This document shows, in pieces, positions 11,045-19,146 of a stretch of DNA of 41,324 bases. The stretch's first letter is position 1, and each line of letters starts with the position of its first letter. The notes beneath the pieces were generated by a model that ran no database searches, was not told where the DNA came from, and saw only the letters and a program-made list of their open reading frames with translations. The DNA lies in the NCBI RefSeq assembly GCF_012641185.1, contig NZ_JAAXLK010000024.1, positions 1-41,324 of the forward strand. The letters run 5' to 3'. The position numbers and the translations under genes were made by a program. This stretch comes from Levilactobacillus tujiorum. GTDB taxonomy: Bacteria; Bacillota; Bacilli; Lactobacillales; Lactobacillaceae.

Positions 11045-11257
11045 GTGGAAAACCACAATCAGAGCCGGAGGAGGCCAGGGATGGAGCCGGCCGTGAAAGT
11101 GGTGTTAGCTGGCGATTTTAACCAGCTTTACAGCACGGGCGACTTTGAAGACACGCATTTTTCGTGGCTTCAAATCGAGCGAGAAGACTGGTGTTCTTCC
11201 AGTCTGAAGCGTCCCCACAGCAGGCGGAATCCCTGGCAGCCGGAGTGTGACTGGTTT
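11045..11257 (+). repeat. Composite repeat, module B copy 1
   Basis: Starts with CAGAGCCGGAGGAGGCCA and ends with CTGGCAGCCGGAGTG. A diverged full-length copy is at 18688-18885 on the minus strand, and an internally deleted copy at 25022-25066. The ends can pair partly (CCGGAGG near the start, and CTGGCAGCCGG near the end). The short ORFs inside are not conserved between copies. Confidence 0.7.
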
Positions 11258-11263
11258 AGATGA

Positions 11264-11313
11264 CAAAAAACGGATAAGATATCTCATTCATGCACGAGGT
11301 GTCTTATCCGTTA
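11264..11313 (-). terminator. pepO: Terminator of the PepO gene
   Basis: A 15-bp stem with wobbles (11271-11285 with 11296-11310) is followed on the minus strand by a run of T (AAAAAA at 11265-11270 on the plus strand). It could stop plus-strand transcripts as well. Confidence 0.75.
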
Positions 11314-11350
11314 TATTTATAAGTTATTGCGATTTTAAGTGATCAGGCAA

Positions 11351-13300
11351 CTACCAAATCTTTACCCGATCAGCTGGTGCCAAGTACATGGCGTCTTCTG
11401 GTTGCACGTTGAATGTGCTGTAGAAGTCGGCCAAGTTTTTGACTTGCACGTTGGCCCGTAGCTTAGCGGGGGCGTGGACATCAATTGACAATAGGAGCTG
11501 CATGTATTCCTTAGTCGCTTTCATCCGCCAAATGTTGCCCCAGTTGATGAAGAAGGCCCGTAGATCAACGTCGTCTTCGGACTTGGCAGCTTCCAGCGCA
11601 CAGCTCAAGCCACCTGCATCGGCAATGTTTTCGGAGACCGTCAGTTTACCGTTAACCTTTTGACCGGCAAATGGGATGCCATCGAACTCATTGATCATGG
11701 CCTTTGCCAGATCCTTGAAGTGGGCGAGATCAGCCTCAGTCCACCAGTTGTTTAGGTTCCCAAATTCATCGAATTGCGCCCCGTTGTTATCGAACGCGTG
11801 GGAAATTTCGTGCGCGATTACGGCCCCAATTCCGCCATAGTTGGCGCTACTGGATTGGTCGAGACTGTAGAATGGTTTCTGCAAGATTGCGGCAGGGAAG
11901 ACGATCTCGTTGTTGGTTGGTGAATAGTAAGCGTTGACGGTGCTAGCGCTCATTTCCCACTTGTCACGATCAACCGGCTTGCCCCAGTGCGCGAAGTGAT
12001 CGGCTAGGATAATCTCGCTGAAGTCTTGCAAATTATCGAAGAGGGATTTCGTGGTGTCGACCTTGAACTTGGCGTACAGGGGATCGATCTTGTCAGGGTA
12101 ACCAACTTTGATCGTGAGCTTTTGCAACTTGACGATGGCTTTCTCACGTGTGGCCTTGCTGAGCCAATCGTTGGTCTTGAGCCGGTTCTGGTAAACGCTG
12201 GCCATCTTGACCACCATGTCATGGACGTCGCGCTTAGCAGTTTCACCAAAGTATTTCCGACCGTAATAGTCACCAACAACTTGGGAGAAGCTGCCCATAG
12301 CGAGGTAGTAAGCGGCCTTTTCTTGTGAACGGGCTTCCTTTTTACCGGACAGGGCACGACTGTAGGTACCGCCCACTTGCCGGTACTCCTCGGTCAATAG
12401 ACCCGTTGCGTCAAAGGCAGTGTTCACCAGCATCCAACTCTTGATCGCCTCGAAGTTAGCGGGGGTAACGATGTCATCAACGGCATCGAAGAATTTAGGC
12501 TGTGGTAAGATCACCGTTTCTGGTGTGTCATGCAGCAAGTCAGTAATGGCACCCGTCAGATCGAGAGCGCTGACCTTAGCATCAACGTCTGCCAATTTCC
12601 GTGGATTGTAAACTTTGACGTAATCAGCAGCTTCTTCAGAGGATTTCACGTGCGGTGCAATCTGAGCATCGAAGGACTTAGCCTGTTCCACAATGGTTGT
12701 GGCCTTGACGTGCTCATACCCCAACATTTCAAGTAGTTTAGTAGCCGTTTGCGTGAAGATCGGCATTAACTGCTTGGCAGCGGGATTGTCCTTGCTGTAA
12801 TAAGTCTTATCAGGCAAGAAGAGGTCGGGCGCATCCACGTAAAGGGCGTAGCGACTGGTATCCTTCATATCGGGCTCAACGCCGACGCCCACGGGAACGG
12901 GCAGGCCTAAACGGTGCCATTCCGCCAGATGGTCACTGAGATCGTCGAGGTCTTTTAAGGCTTCAATCTTAGCTAACCACGGTTTGAGTGGGGCGGTGCC
13001 CGTCTTTTCCCGTTGCGCGAAGTCACTGGTCATGCCGTAGAGTTTCTTGAACTCTGCCATTTCCGGATTAGCAGGGGTTAATTTACCGGCCAATAGGTCG
13101 CTGAAGTCGTGCATTAACGTGTGTTCAATGTTATCGGCTAAATCCATGAAGCCACCGGTCGAGGCGTGGTCACCGGGAATCGTGGCTTGAGCAGCCCACT
13201 TGCCGTTGACAGCATCGTAGAAGTCCTGAGTTAACAGGGATTCGTCAACTGGAAAGTCGGCAGCGGATGGTGCATCAGAAGCAAAATGATTAATACGCAT
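11351..13300 (-). CDS. pepO: M13-family metalloendopeptidase PepO
   Basis: A zinc endopeptidase of the neprilysin (M13) family that cleaves oligopeptides, in lactic acid bacteria usually inside the cell. The zinc site HEISH lies at about residues 497-501, in AHEISHAFDNNGAQFD. The third zinc ligand is in ENIADAGG near 556, and the NAYYSPTNNEIVFPA substrate-binding block lies upstream. No signal peptide is visible, consistent with a cytoplasmic enzyme. At 649 residues it has the usual size. AAGGAGG lies just before the ATG. It is divergent from nothing and stands alone, 152 nt downstream of a MarR gene on the same strand. Confidence 0.95.
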   Translation of the reverse strand: MRINHFASDAPSAADFPVDESLLTQDFYDAVNGKWAAQATIPGDHASTGGFMDLADNIEHTLMHDFSDLLAGKLTPANPEMAEFKKLYGMTSDFAQREKTGTAPLKPWLAKIEALKDLDDLSDHLAEWHRLGLPVPVGVGVEPDMKDTSRYALYVDAPDLFLPDKTYYSKDNPAAKQLMPIFTQTATKLLEMLGYEHVKATTIVEQAKSFDAQIAPHVKSSEEAADYVKVYNPRKLADVDAKVSALDLTGAITDLLHDTPETVILPQPKFFDAVDDIVTPANFEAIKSWMLVNTAFDATGLLTEEYRQVGGTYSRALSGKKEARSQEKAAYYLAMGSFSQVVGDYYGRKYFGETAKRDVHDMVVKMASVYQNRLKTNDWLSKATREKAIVKLQKLTIKVGYPDKIDPLYAKFKVDTTKSLFDNLQDFSEIILADHFAHWGKPVDRDKWEMSASTVNAYYSPTNNEIVFPAAILQKPFYSLDQSSSANYGGIGAVIAHEISHAFDNNGAQFDEFGNLNNWWTEADLAHFKDLAKAMINEFDGIPFAGQKVNGKLTVSENIADAGGLSCALEAAKSEDDVDLRAFFINWGNIWRMKATKEYMQLLLSIDVHAPAKLRANVQVKNLADFYSTFNVQPEDAMYLAPADRVKIW

Positions 13301-13340
13301 AGGGAATCCTCCTTAAAAATAGTCATTAGTGACAGGTTAA

Positions 13341-13360
13341 CCCTTTTGTAGATAAAAGGG
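13341..13360. promoter_or_regulatory. Inverted repeat in the pepO promoter region
   Basis: CCCTTTT at 13341-13347 and AAAAGGG at 13354-13360 form a perfect inverted repeat about 45 nt upstream of pepO. On the minus strand it overlaps a weak promoter (TTGTGA, then TATCTA). It could be an operator, for example for the neighbouring MarR protein; on the plus strand it is also followed by T residues. Confidence 0.35.
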
Positions 13361-13378
13361 AATTTTTTTGTCACAAGC

Positions 13379-13416
13379 ATCGCGGGGGTTGAACCAAACG
13401 GCTCAGCCCCCGCGAT
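13379..13416. terminator. GC-rich hairpin between marR and pepO
   Basis: A 14-bp stem (13379-13392 with 13403-13416, one wobble) with a 10-nt loop. No T run follows on the minus strand, so it may be a weak terminator or stabilise the marR message. Confidence 0.45.
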
Positions 13417-13452
13417 CGTTGAAACTAACTTTAATGCTAATCACGTGACAGA

Positions 13453-13947
13453 CTACTCAACGTTGCGTTTAGCATTGAGAATGGGCCGCTGAAATTTTGG
13501 CCGGTTCCGATCCCAAACCGCAATGTTTTGCTGATACTGAGTGAAGAACTCGGTGATGTCCGCAGCGGTTAGGCTGGTTGGAATCTGATTCCAAGTCTCC
13601 GCGCTCTGTAAAAATGCCTGATGGATATCGTGTTCGACAGCTGTCCCCTTGTCAGTTAACCGCAAATACTTTACCCGTCGGTCGTCCATCTTGGCTTCCT
13701 GCTCCACAAAGCCATCTAACAACAATGCCCGTAACTTTCGGGCAGCGGCTGAACGAGTGGTACGCGTGGAATCGGCCAATTCACTGAGCGTAATATTGCG
13801 TTGCTCATGAATTTGCTTCAACAGAAGATATTGCTCGAAGCTCACTGAATACTGTCCAGTAAGTTGTTCGGCCGCGTTGATCAATACTCGAAAAATCTCC
13901 CGATACTGCCGCAGAAAATTTTCAAATACTCTTTCTTCGTTTTGCAT
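13453..13947 (-). CDS. MarR-family transcriptional regulator
   Basis: A 164-residue winged-helix regulator. The recognition helix region ITLSELADSTRTTRSAAARK (about residues 51-70) and the wing motif KMDDRRVKYLRLTDKG (about 86-101) are typical of MarR. Such proteins bind DNA as dimers and usually respond to small phenolic or oxidative signals. AAGGGGGAG lies before the ATG. The target is unknown; pepO downstream and the gene itself are the obvious candidates. Confidence 0.88.
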   Translation of the reverse strand: MQNEERVFENFLRQYREIFRVLINAAEQLTGQYSVSFEQYLLLKQIHEQRNITLSELADSTRTTRSAAARKLRALLLDGFVEQEAKMDDRRVKYLRLTDKGTAVEHDIHQAFLQSAETWNQIPTSLTAADITEFFTQYQQNIAVWDRNRPKFQRPILNAKRNVE

Positions 13948-14164
13948 AATAACTCCCCCTTGAAAACGAATCTAGCCGGTTTGGCAAATATTGATGTGCT
14001 GAATTGCCGTCTCTATTCACCACCTCAGCATACCGTTATTATGCCGCCTGATTGCTAGGGATAAAAATGATTACCCTTGGAGAGGGTGGGTTAGGGCAAT
14101 TCAGTTTGTTATCTGGTTTAGGGTATGCGCTAACTAGGGGGAATTCGAGTGTTTGCCAACATAA

Positions 14165-14302
14165 AGAGAGTGGAGCAAAAGGCGGTTAGTCAATGAGCAT
14201 GAACGGCGCTTCGATAGCCGAATAATCCCGGGCTTGGATTGTTTGGCTATCGGGGTTAAGCGGAGTTGACTGCCTTTGGTTCCACGTTTCGGCCATATAC
14301 GT
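14165..14302 (+). repeat. Structured repeat family C, copy 1
   Basis: A hairpin of 16 nt per arm (14213-14228 with 14236-14251) carries the apical block AATCCCGGGCTTGGATT and is followed by GTTAAGCGGAG and CGTTTCGGCCATATAC. The same architecture is found twice in tandem at 31483-31725, where the stem sequence is completely different but still pairs. The 13948-14164 stretch before it shows no gene. Confidence 0.7.
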
Positions 14303-14312
14303 TCGGAGCACA

Positions 14313-14346
14313 AAAAGAGTCTGGGTGTTTTGTCCCAGACTCTAGT
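14313..14346. terminator. Bidirectional terminator after the lipoprotein gene
   Basis: A 10-bp perfect stem (14316-14325 with 14334-14343) with an 8-nt loop. The A run at 14312-14316 gives a T tract on the minus strand for the gene ending at 14354. Confidence 0.8.
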
Positions 14347-14353
14347 CGCTGAA

Positions 14354-15238
14354 TTACTTCGTCATGTAAATGTAGAGATCGTCGGTAGAGAAGCCGGTGT
14401 TGAACCGGATGCCATTAGACTCGATCGTCTTAGTCGTGGTCGACGTACTCTTCTTCTTGGCGTCCTTCAAGACCTTCTCAAACTTGTTGATCACATACTT
14501 GGGTTTGGCCTTTAGAGTGGTTCCCAATAAGGCAAACGTCGTCCCAAATTGTTTCTGACCGGTCTTGGTCTTCATTTGCTTGGTCGGGGTGATCATGGCT
14601 AATCCCATGAGCTTCCCGTCCTGAACGTTGGCCCGTACCGTGGTGTACTTGGTGGCGGTCAGGTTCTTTACGCCATCTTTGGTTGTGGTCGGTAAAAGCT
14701 GATCCTTCGCCTTTTTCTTAGCGGTAGCCATCTGCGTTTGCAGTTGCTTGGCCGCAGCTTGTTGCTGTTGCATAGCGGCTGCAGCGGCGGCTGGATCAGT
14801 CTTAGCTAAGGCGGTCAGTTTCTTCTTAGTGGCTGCCTGAGTCTTTTGCGCGTCCTGTAATTGTTTTTGCACCTTGGTTGGCAGGTAAGAAGCGACCACC
14901 ATTTGGTTATACTTGGCAGCGAGCGTCTTGTAGTTGCCTAGCGCCCGGACTTTTTTGACCGTGATAGTCTTCTTAGCGCTGCCGGCGGAGATCTTTACGG
15001 TTTGATCCTTAGTGGCGGCGGGAACTTGGAAGAAATAAGCACCGCTATGCACCTTAACGGATTGCTTTGGCCCCTGATCAATTTGGTAGGTGACCCGTTT
15101 GACGCTAGCATTCCCTTTAACCACGGCGGTCAGGGCGGTCGGGTGGTAGCTGGTCTTCTTGGTGGTAAGTTGGTTGTTTGAGCAGCCGGCCAGAGTTAAG
15201 GCAAGTAACCCTAGGGTACCCAGTAAAAGCTTTTTCAT
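14354..15238 (-). CDS. Lipoprotein of unknown function
   Basis: The N-terminus MKKLLLGTLGLLALTLAGC is a lipoprotein signal peptide with a clear lipobox, so the protein is anchored on the outside of the membrane. The mature part is Lys/Thr-rich, has an Ala/Gln-rich helical stretch in the middle (AAAAAMQQQQAAAKQLQTQ), and is probably partly coiled coil. I do not recognise the family. I prefer the ATG at 15238, which gives 294 residues. An in-frame ATG at 15253 directly abuts the only Shine-Dalgarno-like sequence (AGAAGG), so its spacing is poor; the spacing to 15238 is somewhat long. Confidence 0.8.
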   Translation of the reverse strand: MKKLLLGTLGLLALTLAGCSNNQLTTKKTSYHPTALTAVVKGNASVKRVTYQIDQGPKQSVKVHSGAYFFQVPAATKDQTVKISAGSAKKTITVKKVRALGNYKTLAAKYNQMVVASYLPTKVQKQLQDAQKTQAATKKKLTALAKTDPAAAAAAMQQQQAAAKQLQTQMATAKKKAKDQLLPTTTKDGVKNLTATKYTTVRANVQDGKLMGLAMITPTKQMKTKTGQKQFGTTFALLGTTLKAKPKYVINKFEKVLKDAKKKSTSTTTKTIESNGIRFNTGFSTDDLYIYMTK

Positions 15239-15390
15239 GATTTTTGAAACCATCCTTCTAATTCAGTCATTTGATTTATCTTACCACAAACGGGAAATAA
15301 TGCGAGAATGAGAATCGGCTAAACATTTGCGCGAAACCCTAAAAATCTCGTGAAAATTTGTGCATTTACCTTTCAACTAGGCTTATTTAT

Positions 15391-15399
15391 TGCTATGAT
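15391..15399 (+). promoter_or_regulatory. Extended -10 promoter of the stress protein gene
   Basis: TGCTATGAT at 15391-15399 fits an extended -10 element; only a poor -35 (TTTCAA at 15371) is present. The leader to the start codon is about 45 nt. Confidence 0.5.
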
Positions 15400-15452
15400 A
15401 AAGGTGTTGAAAGCGATACCACATTGATGGTTTAATATGGAAAGGACGGGAT

Positions 15453-15881
15453 ATGATGTATGAACGGATCTTAGTACCAATGGATGGGAGTAAGAATGCC
15501 CACAAAGCACTGGTGGAGGCAACCAAATTGGCCCAAAAGCTGGGATCAAAGCTGTTCATCGTTTCCGTCGCTAGTGATCAGACCTATGCCCACTACGGCG
15601 CGGAATTTGGCAGTGAAATTGTGACCCACTTCAAGGAAGCCGCATCGAAATTCTTGGATAGCGCCGTTGAAGAGGTTAAGGAGTCGGGGGTTCCCGTGGA
15701 AACGCGGTTCAAGACCGGCTTACCAAAGCCAACGATCGCGGTGACGCTGCCAGAAGAACTCAATACTGATTTAACGGTAATTGGGCGTTCTGGGGCTCAC
15801 GGGCTAGGTCGAGCTATCATGGGATCCACCACGAGTTATGTGGTTCATAATTCAAAGACGAGTGTATTAGTAGTTGATTAA
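15453..15881 (+). CDS. Universal stress protein, UspA family
   Basis: A small cytoplasmic nucleotide-binding protein with one Usp domain. ILVPMDGS at the N-terminus and the GxxGx9G(S/T) ATP-binding motif (GRSGAHGLGRAIMGS, near residues 110-124) are intact, so it probably belongs to the ATP-binding class. It has about 142 residues, the usual size. Two adjacent ATG codons (15453 and 15456) are both compatible with AAGGA at 15442. It is monocistronic, with a terminator directly behind it. The physiological role is not known from sequence. Confidence 0.93.
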   Translation: MMYERILVPMDGSKNAHKALVEATKLAQKLGSKLFIVSVASDQTYAHYGAEFGSEIVTHFKEAASKFLDSAVEEVKESGVPVETRFKTGLPKPTIAVTLPEELNTDLTVIGRSGAHGLGRAIMGSTTSYVVHNSKTSVLVVD

Positions 15882-15888
15882 TTTTTGT

Positions 15889-15916
15889 GGACTGAGCGGA
15901 TGCTTGGTCCTTTTTT
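15889..15916 (+). terminator. Terminator of the stress protein gene
   Basis: GGACTGAGC at 15889-15897 pairs with GCTTGGTCC at 15902-15910, with two wobbles, followed by six T. Confidence 0.8.
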
Positions 15917-16097
15917 GTTGCTAAAATCATAGTAAAAATGGACCATTTTTCATTGATAAGGTGTGTCAGATATCGCTCAGCATTTTCGAATTTTTTGGTG
16001 ACTTAACTTTTAAATAGGTGATTAGTCAGCTGTTAAGGGAAAGTTCATTATAATTAGCCTGCAGTTTCCAGATTAGCTGTTGAGAGGCGTGAGGAAA

Positions 16098-16289
16098 ATG
16101 AATTTTACTTTTAATAAGCACTTTTATAAAACGGCGGGGTTTTGGTTTGGCTTGGGTCTGATTGTGTTAATACTGTGGCCTATATTTAGAGGCGAGCCAC
16201 TTCAATTGACAGTATCAAATTGGATTCTTTTAGGAATTGGCGTGATGGGCACACTGAATAGTCTGAGGGAAACTAAAAGGAAAAAATAA
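16098..16289 (+). CDS. Small two-helix membrane protein, unknown
   Basis: A 63-residue protein with two hydrophobic segments (GFWFGLGLIVLILW and WILLGIGVMGTL) and a Lys/Arg tail that ends in RKKK on the inside. The ATG at 16098 follows GTGAGGA; an in-frame TTG at 16080 is less likely. Such small proteins are common in lactobacilli and usually uncharacterised. No operon partner. Confidence 0.65.
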   Translation: MNFTFNKHFYKTAGFWFGLGLIVLILWPIFRGEPLQLTVSNWILLGIGVMGTLNSLRETKRKK

Positions 16290-16390
16290 GCGCTCATGAC
16301 ACCTGCTTAGGGATCAGGAAGACTAAGCCTAGTAGGGTGCCGACCACCAGCTTAAAGTTTGCTGATCAAGACGTATTGAAAAAAGGCAAA

Positions 16391-16428
16391 ATAAAACGCA
16401 CCGACAATAAATTGTCAGTGCGTTTTAT
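16391..16428. terminator. Bidirectional terminator between convergent small genes
   Basis: An 18-nt arm at 16391-16408 pairs with 16411-16428, with one C-A mismatch. A runs on the left and T runs on the right allow use from both sides. Confidence 0.85.
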
Positions 16429-16444
16429 GGTATAGGCGTCAGAT

Positions 16445-16561
16445 TTACTTCTTGTTCTTTAACCAACGTTGTAAATCTGAAATTTCGTCGCGCCGCTTCC
16501 GGTCCTTTTTACGGTTGACCTTCCGACGGCCTTGAACGCCATTTGGATGTGCTTTTCTCAT
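16445..16561 (-). CDS. 38-residue highly basic protein, unknown
   Basis: Reading the minus strand gives a 38-codon frame starting MRKAHPNGVQGRRKVNRKKD and ending in LQRWLKNKK. It has well over a third Lys/Arg and no hydrophobic segment. GAGGG lies 9 nt before the ATG, a good promoter is present at 16602-16630, and a strong terminator follows, so it is a complete transcription unit. The composition suggests RNA or ribosome binding, but I do not recognise the family. Confidence 0.75.
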   Translation of the reverse strand: MRKAHPNGVQGRRKVNRKKDRKRRDEISDLQRWLKNKK

Positions 16562-16601
16562 TGTAAAAACCCTCGCTTAATTAAAATAACAATCGGGTAT
16601 C

Positions 16602-16630
16602 ATTCTATCGTTTATCTTCGCAAATTGCAA
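16602..16630 (-). promoter_or_regulatory. Promoter of the 38-residue protein gene
   Basis: On the minus strand TTGCAA (16630-16625) and TAGAAT (16607-16602) are exactly 17 bp apart. The leader is about 35 nt. Confidence 0.6.
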
Positions 16631-16785
16631 GTACTGCCGGGGATTATCCAATAATTCACCCCCTGGTAGAGTTGTTAGAACGGCGATTCCTGTGATTTGG
16701 TTAAAATTTTTGCTGGCCGCTGGGGTGGGCCACGGAAAGTGGTATATTGAATTTGATGTGGTAGAAGTTAGAAGGGATTGGGAAT

Positions 16786-17904
16786 ATGCAGGACTTACGC
16801 AAGAAGAGAAAGGTGACGCTGACAATGTGGCTGTTGGCCATCGTTGTCGGCGGCCTATTAGTCTGGGGAACGCAGCACAATGCGGGACTCTACCAAGATC
16901 CCATCATGCAAGTAACCAGCGTCCAAACGGGGCAGACCAGCCAGGAGGAGGACGACTTTCACAATGTTGACCGCCAAACGCAGCAGGTCTTACACGGTCG
17001 GATTCTCAATGGTCAGTATAAAGGGCAACGGCTGACGGTCACCAATACTTATTCATTGTCGGGTGCCATGGATCAGCATTATCACCAGGGAAGTCAGCTC
17101 TTTGTGAACCTGCATCGTCATCAAGCGGGGCAGCTCACGGCTACGGTCAAAGATGCTAAACGCGATGGGCCACTAGTATTGATGCTGTGGCTAGTGATCG
17201 GTTTGCTCCTATTAATTATGCAATTCAGTGGCTTCATGGCTTTTCTCAGCGTGGCGGTAAACGGGGTCTTATTCCTGATGGCGATTATGCTCAACGGCTC
17301 AACCCAGGGGGCGCGGGTGCTCTGGATCTTTGGGAGTCTCGCGGTCGTTTTCGCGACGCTGACGTTGTGGTTAGTGTTGGGGGCCAATCGTCAAATGGTG
17401 ATTACGTTAGCAACCACGCTAGGTGGGACGGCGCTGTCCATTATTGTTGCGCTGCTAGTCTTTCACTTTACCCATGAAAAGGGAATGTACTATGAGTCTA
17501 TGCAGTACGTCACCCAGCTACCCCGGCCCTTGTTCTTGGCCGAAACGTTGCTAGGTTCCTTGGGAGCGGTGATGGACGAATCGACAGATATTATTTCCTC
17601 GCTGTTTGCGTTAAAACGGGAACGCCCAGAGCTGTCGGCGGGACAAGTCTTCAAGTCCGGTCGCCAGATTGGCAGTACGATTATGGGACCGTTGATTAAC
17701 GTCTTGTTCTTCATCTTTGTGGCGGATACCTTCCCGATGGTGATGCTGTATCTCAAAAATGGCAATAGCTGGGGCTACACGTTCTCGATGAACATGTCGA
17801 TGGGCGTCGTACAAAGCCTGATCAGTGGGATTGGGATTGTCCTGGCCGTACCACTGGCGAGTTACTTGGCGAGTCGATTCATGGAAAAGAAGGTGCGCGT
17901 ATGA
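16786..17904 (+). CDS. YibE/F-family membrane protein, first of a pair
   Basis: A 372-residue integral membrane protein. An N-terminal membrane anchor (about residues 10-28) precedes an extracellular domain of about 110 residues, then about six to seven membrane segments. The stretch MDESTDIISSLFALKRERPE near residue 263 and the GRQIGSTIMGPLINVLFF segment are hallmarks of the YibE/F family (Pfam YibE_F). The molecular function is unknown; a transport role is often assumed. The ATG follows AAGGGA, and an extended -10 (TGGTATATT, 16740-16748) lies upstream. It overlaps the next gene by four bases (ATGA). Confidence 0.85.
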   Translation: MQDLRKKRKVTLTMWLLAIVVGGLLVWGTQHNAGLYQDPIMQVTSVQTGQTSQEEDDFHNVDRQTQQVLHGRILNGQYKGQRLTVTNTYSLSGAMDQHYHQGSQLFVNLHRHQAGQLTATVKDAKRDGPLVLMLWLVIGLLLLIMQFSGFMAFLSVAVNGVLFLMAIMLNGSTQGARVLWIFGSLAVVFATLTLWLVLGANRQMVITLATTLGGTALSIIVALLVFHFTHEKGMYYESMQYVTQLPRPLFLAETLLGSLGAVMDESTDIISSLFALKRERPELSAGQVFKSGRQIGSTIMGPLINVLFFIFVADTFPMVMLYLKNGNSWGYTFSMNMSMGVVQSLISGIGIVLAVPLASYLASRFMEKKVRV

Positions 17905-18680
17905 GTACTATTAATGTATTAGGACTCATTCTCCTGGTGCTGATGATTTTGGTGGGCGGCAAGGCGGGTCTCCAGTCGTTTTTAGCTTTACTACTAAATT
18001 TTGGGCTGTTATTTATGGCCATTGTCTTGGTGGCCTTTCATTTTCCACCGTTACCAGTGACCTTGGTGGTGGGCCTGCTGGTCTTAGCGCTAACCATCTT
18101 CATGAGTAGCGGGGATGATCTCTCGAGTACGGTGGCCTTTTTGGCTTCGGCGGCGGTACTGGTGATCTTAGTGATCCTGATTGTTCCGGTGGAGCACTGG
18201 GCATTGGTTCAAGGATTTGGTCCAGAAGATAGTGAAGATTTGGAAGGTCTGTCCGTGTTAGTCGGTATTAGCTTTATTCAGGTGTCGACGGCGACAGCCA
18301 TCCTTAGCACGCTAGGAGCCATTGCGGAGGCCGCTATGGCCATTGCAGCCGGCCTTAGTGAAATCCTCGAGCAACACCCCAAAGTGACGATGAGAGCGCT
18401 ACTAGGCGACGGTATCGCCGTCGGTAAGCAGATCATTGGAACCACGTTTAATACGCTCTTCTTCGGTTTCTTTGGTGGATTCTTGGCGCTATTTATCTGG
18501 TTTACCGGAGTTCACTATTCATTTGGGGAGATCCTGAATGATAAGATTTTTGTTGCCGAGATTTTAATGATTCTCTTTGCCATGGTGAGTGTGATCCTGA
18601 CCGTACCGATTACGGCCTGGGTTATGACCCGAGCTGTGGCAGGTCAACGCCGGCGTAAAGCGAATCAGACGGATCAATAA
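17901..18680 (+). CDS. YibE/F-family membrane protein, second of a pair
   Basis: A 259-residue, very hydrophobic protein that lacks the N-terminal extracellular domain of its neighbour but shares the C-terminal architecture: LGAIAEAAMAIAAGLSEI near residue 138 and GIAVGKQIIGTTFNTLFFGF near 168. It overlaps the upstream gene by four bases, so the two are translationally coupled and probably form a heteromer. No substrate can be assigned. Confidence 0.85.
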   Translation: MSTINVLGLILLVLMILVGGKAGLQSFLALLLNFGLLFMAIVLVAFHFPPLPVTLVVGLLVLALTIFMSSGDDLSSTVAFLASAAVLVILVILIVPVEHWALVQGFGPEDSEDLEGLSVLVGISFIQVSTATAILSTLGAIAEAAMAIAAGLSEILEQHPKVTMRALLGDGIAVGKQIIGTTFNTLFFGFFGGFLALFIWFTGVHYSFGEILNDKIFVAEILMILFAMVSVILTVPITAWVMTRAVAGQRRRKANQTDQ

Positions 18681-18687
18681 GTTGGGT

Positions 18688-18885
18688 CACTTACGGCTGC
18701 CAACGATTCCGGCTGCTATGGGGACCGCCTGCGGCCTGAGAAGCGGCCCTCCGGCTCGGTTGGCAGCCTGACCAAGATCGTCAGTCTCCCAATGCGTCCC
18801 ACGCTGTAAACCGAGTGAGAAGCCTCGGTCAACAGCGTCGACACAGCTGCCTCCATCATTGGCCTCCTCCGGTTACGTGACTGTT
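18688..18885 (-). repeat. Composite repeat, module B copy 2 (inverted)
   Basis: The reverse complement starts CCGGAGGAGGCCAATGATGG and ends near CGGAATCGTTGGCAGCCG, matching 11045-11257 at both ends and more loosely between (TTTACAGCGTGGG against TTTACAGCACGGG). Confidence 0.65.
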
Positions 18886-18942
18886 TTCTTAAGTGTCAGG
18901 CGCGCAATGACTGTTCTGATAACTGTTTGTTGACTGCCAATG

Positions 18943-19118
18943 TAGCCGTGAGTGAGTCAAGTTTGGGTTCAGCCGTGGGATTTACCAAGTGACTTGCTTG
19001 GTAAATGGCGTCTTTGAGACGTGTTTCTCGGCTCAAAGCGAGGTCAGAGACCGCTCTGTGGCTCTGGCCGTCCTGCCCACAGCGTTCCAGCCCAAACTTG
19101 GCGAACGGTAAGGCGGCT
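18943..19118 (-). repeat. Composite repeat, module A copy 4 (inverted, subtype II)
   Basis: The reverse complement matches 24763-24945: CGCCTTACCGTTCG, GCTGGAACGCTGTGGGCAGG, TTACCAAGC and CACGGCT are shared. The terminal inverted repeat pairs 18958-18969 with 19089-19100. Module B lies 3' to it on the minus strand, so the A-linker-B order is kept. Confidence 0.7.
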
Positions 19119-19146
19119 GATTAACGCCCAGCTTTAGGGGTAATTC

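Noticed and set aside
13948-14164. Possible small gene between marR and family C copy 1
   Set aside because: The frames here have no ribosome binding site and no sensible start; only parts of the marR promoter region are expected.
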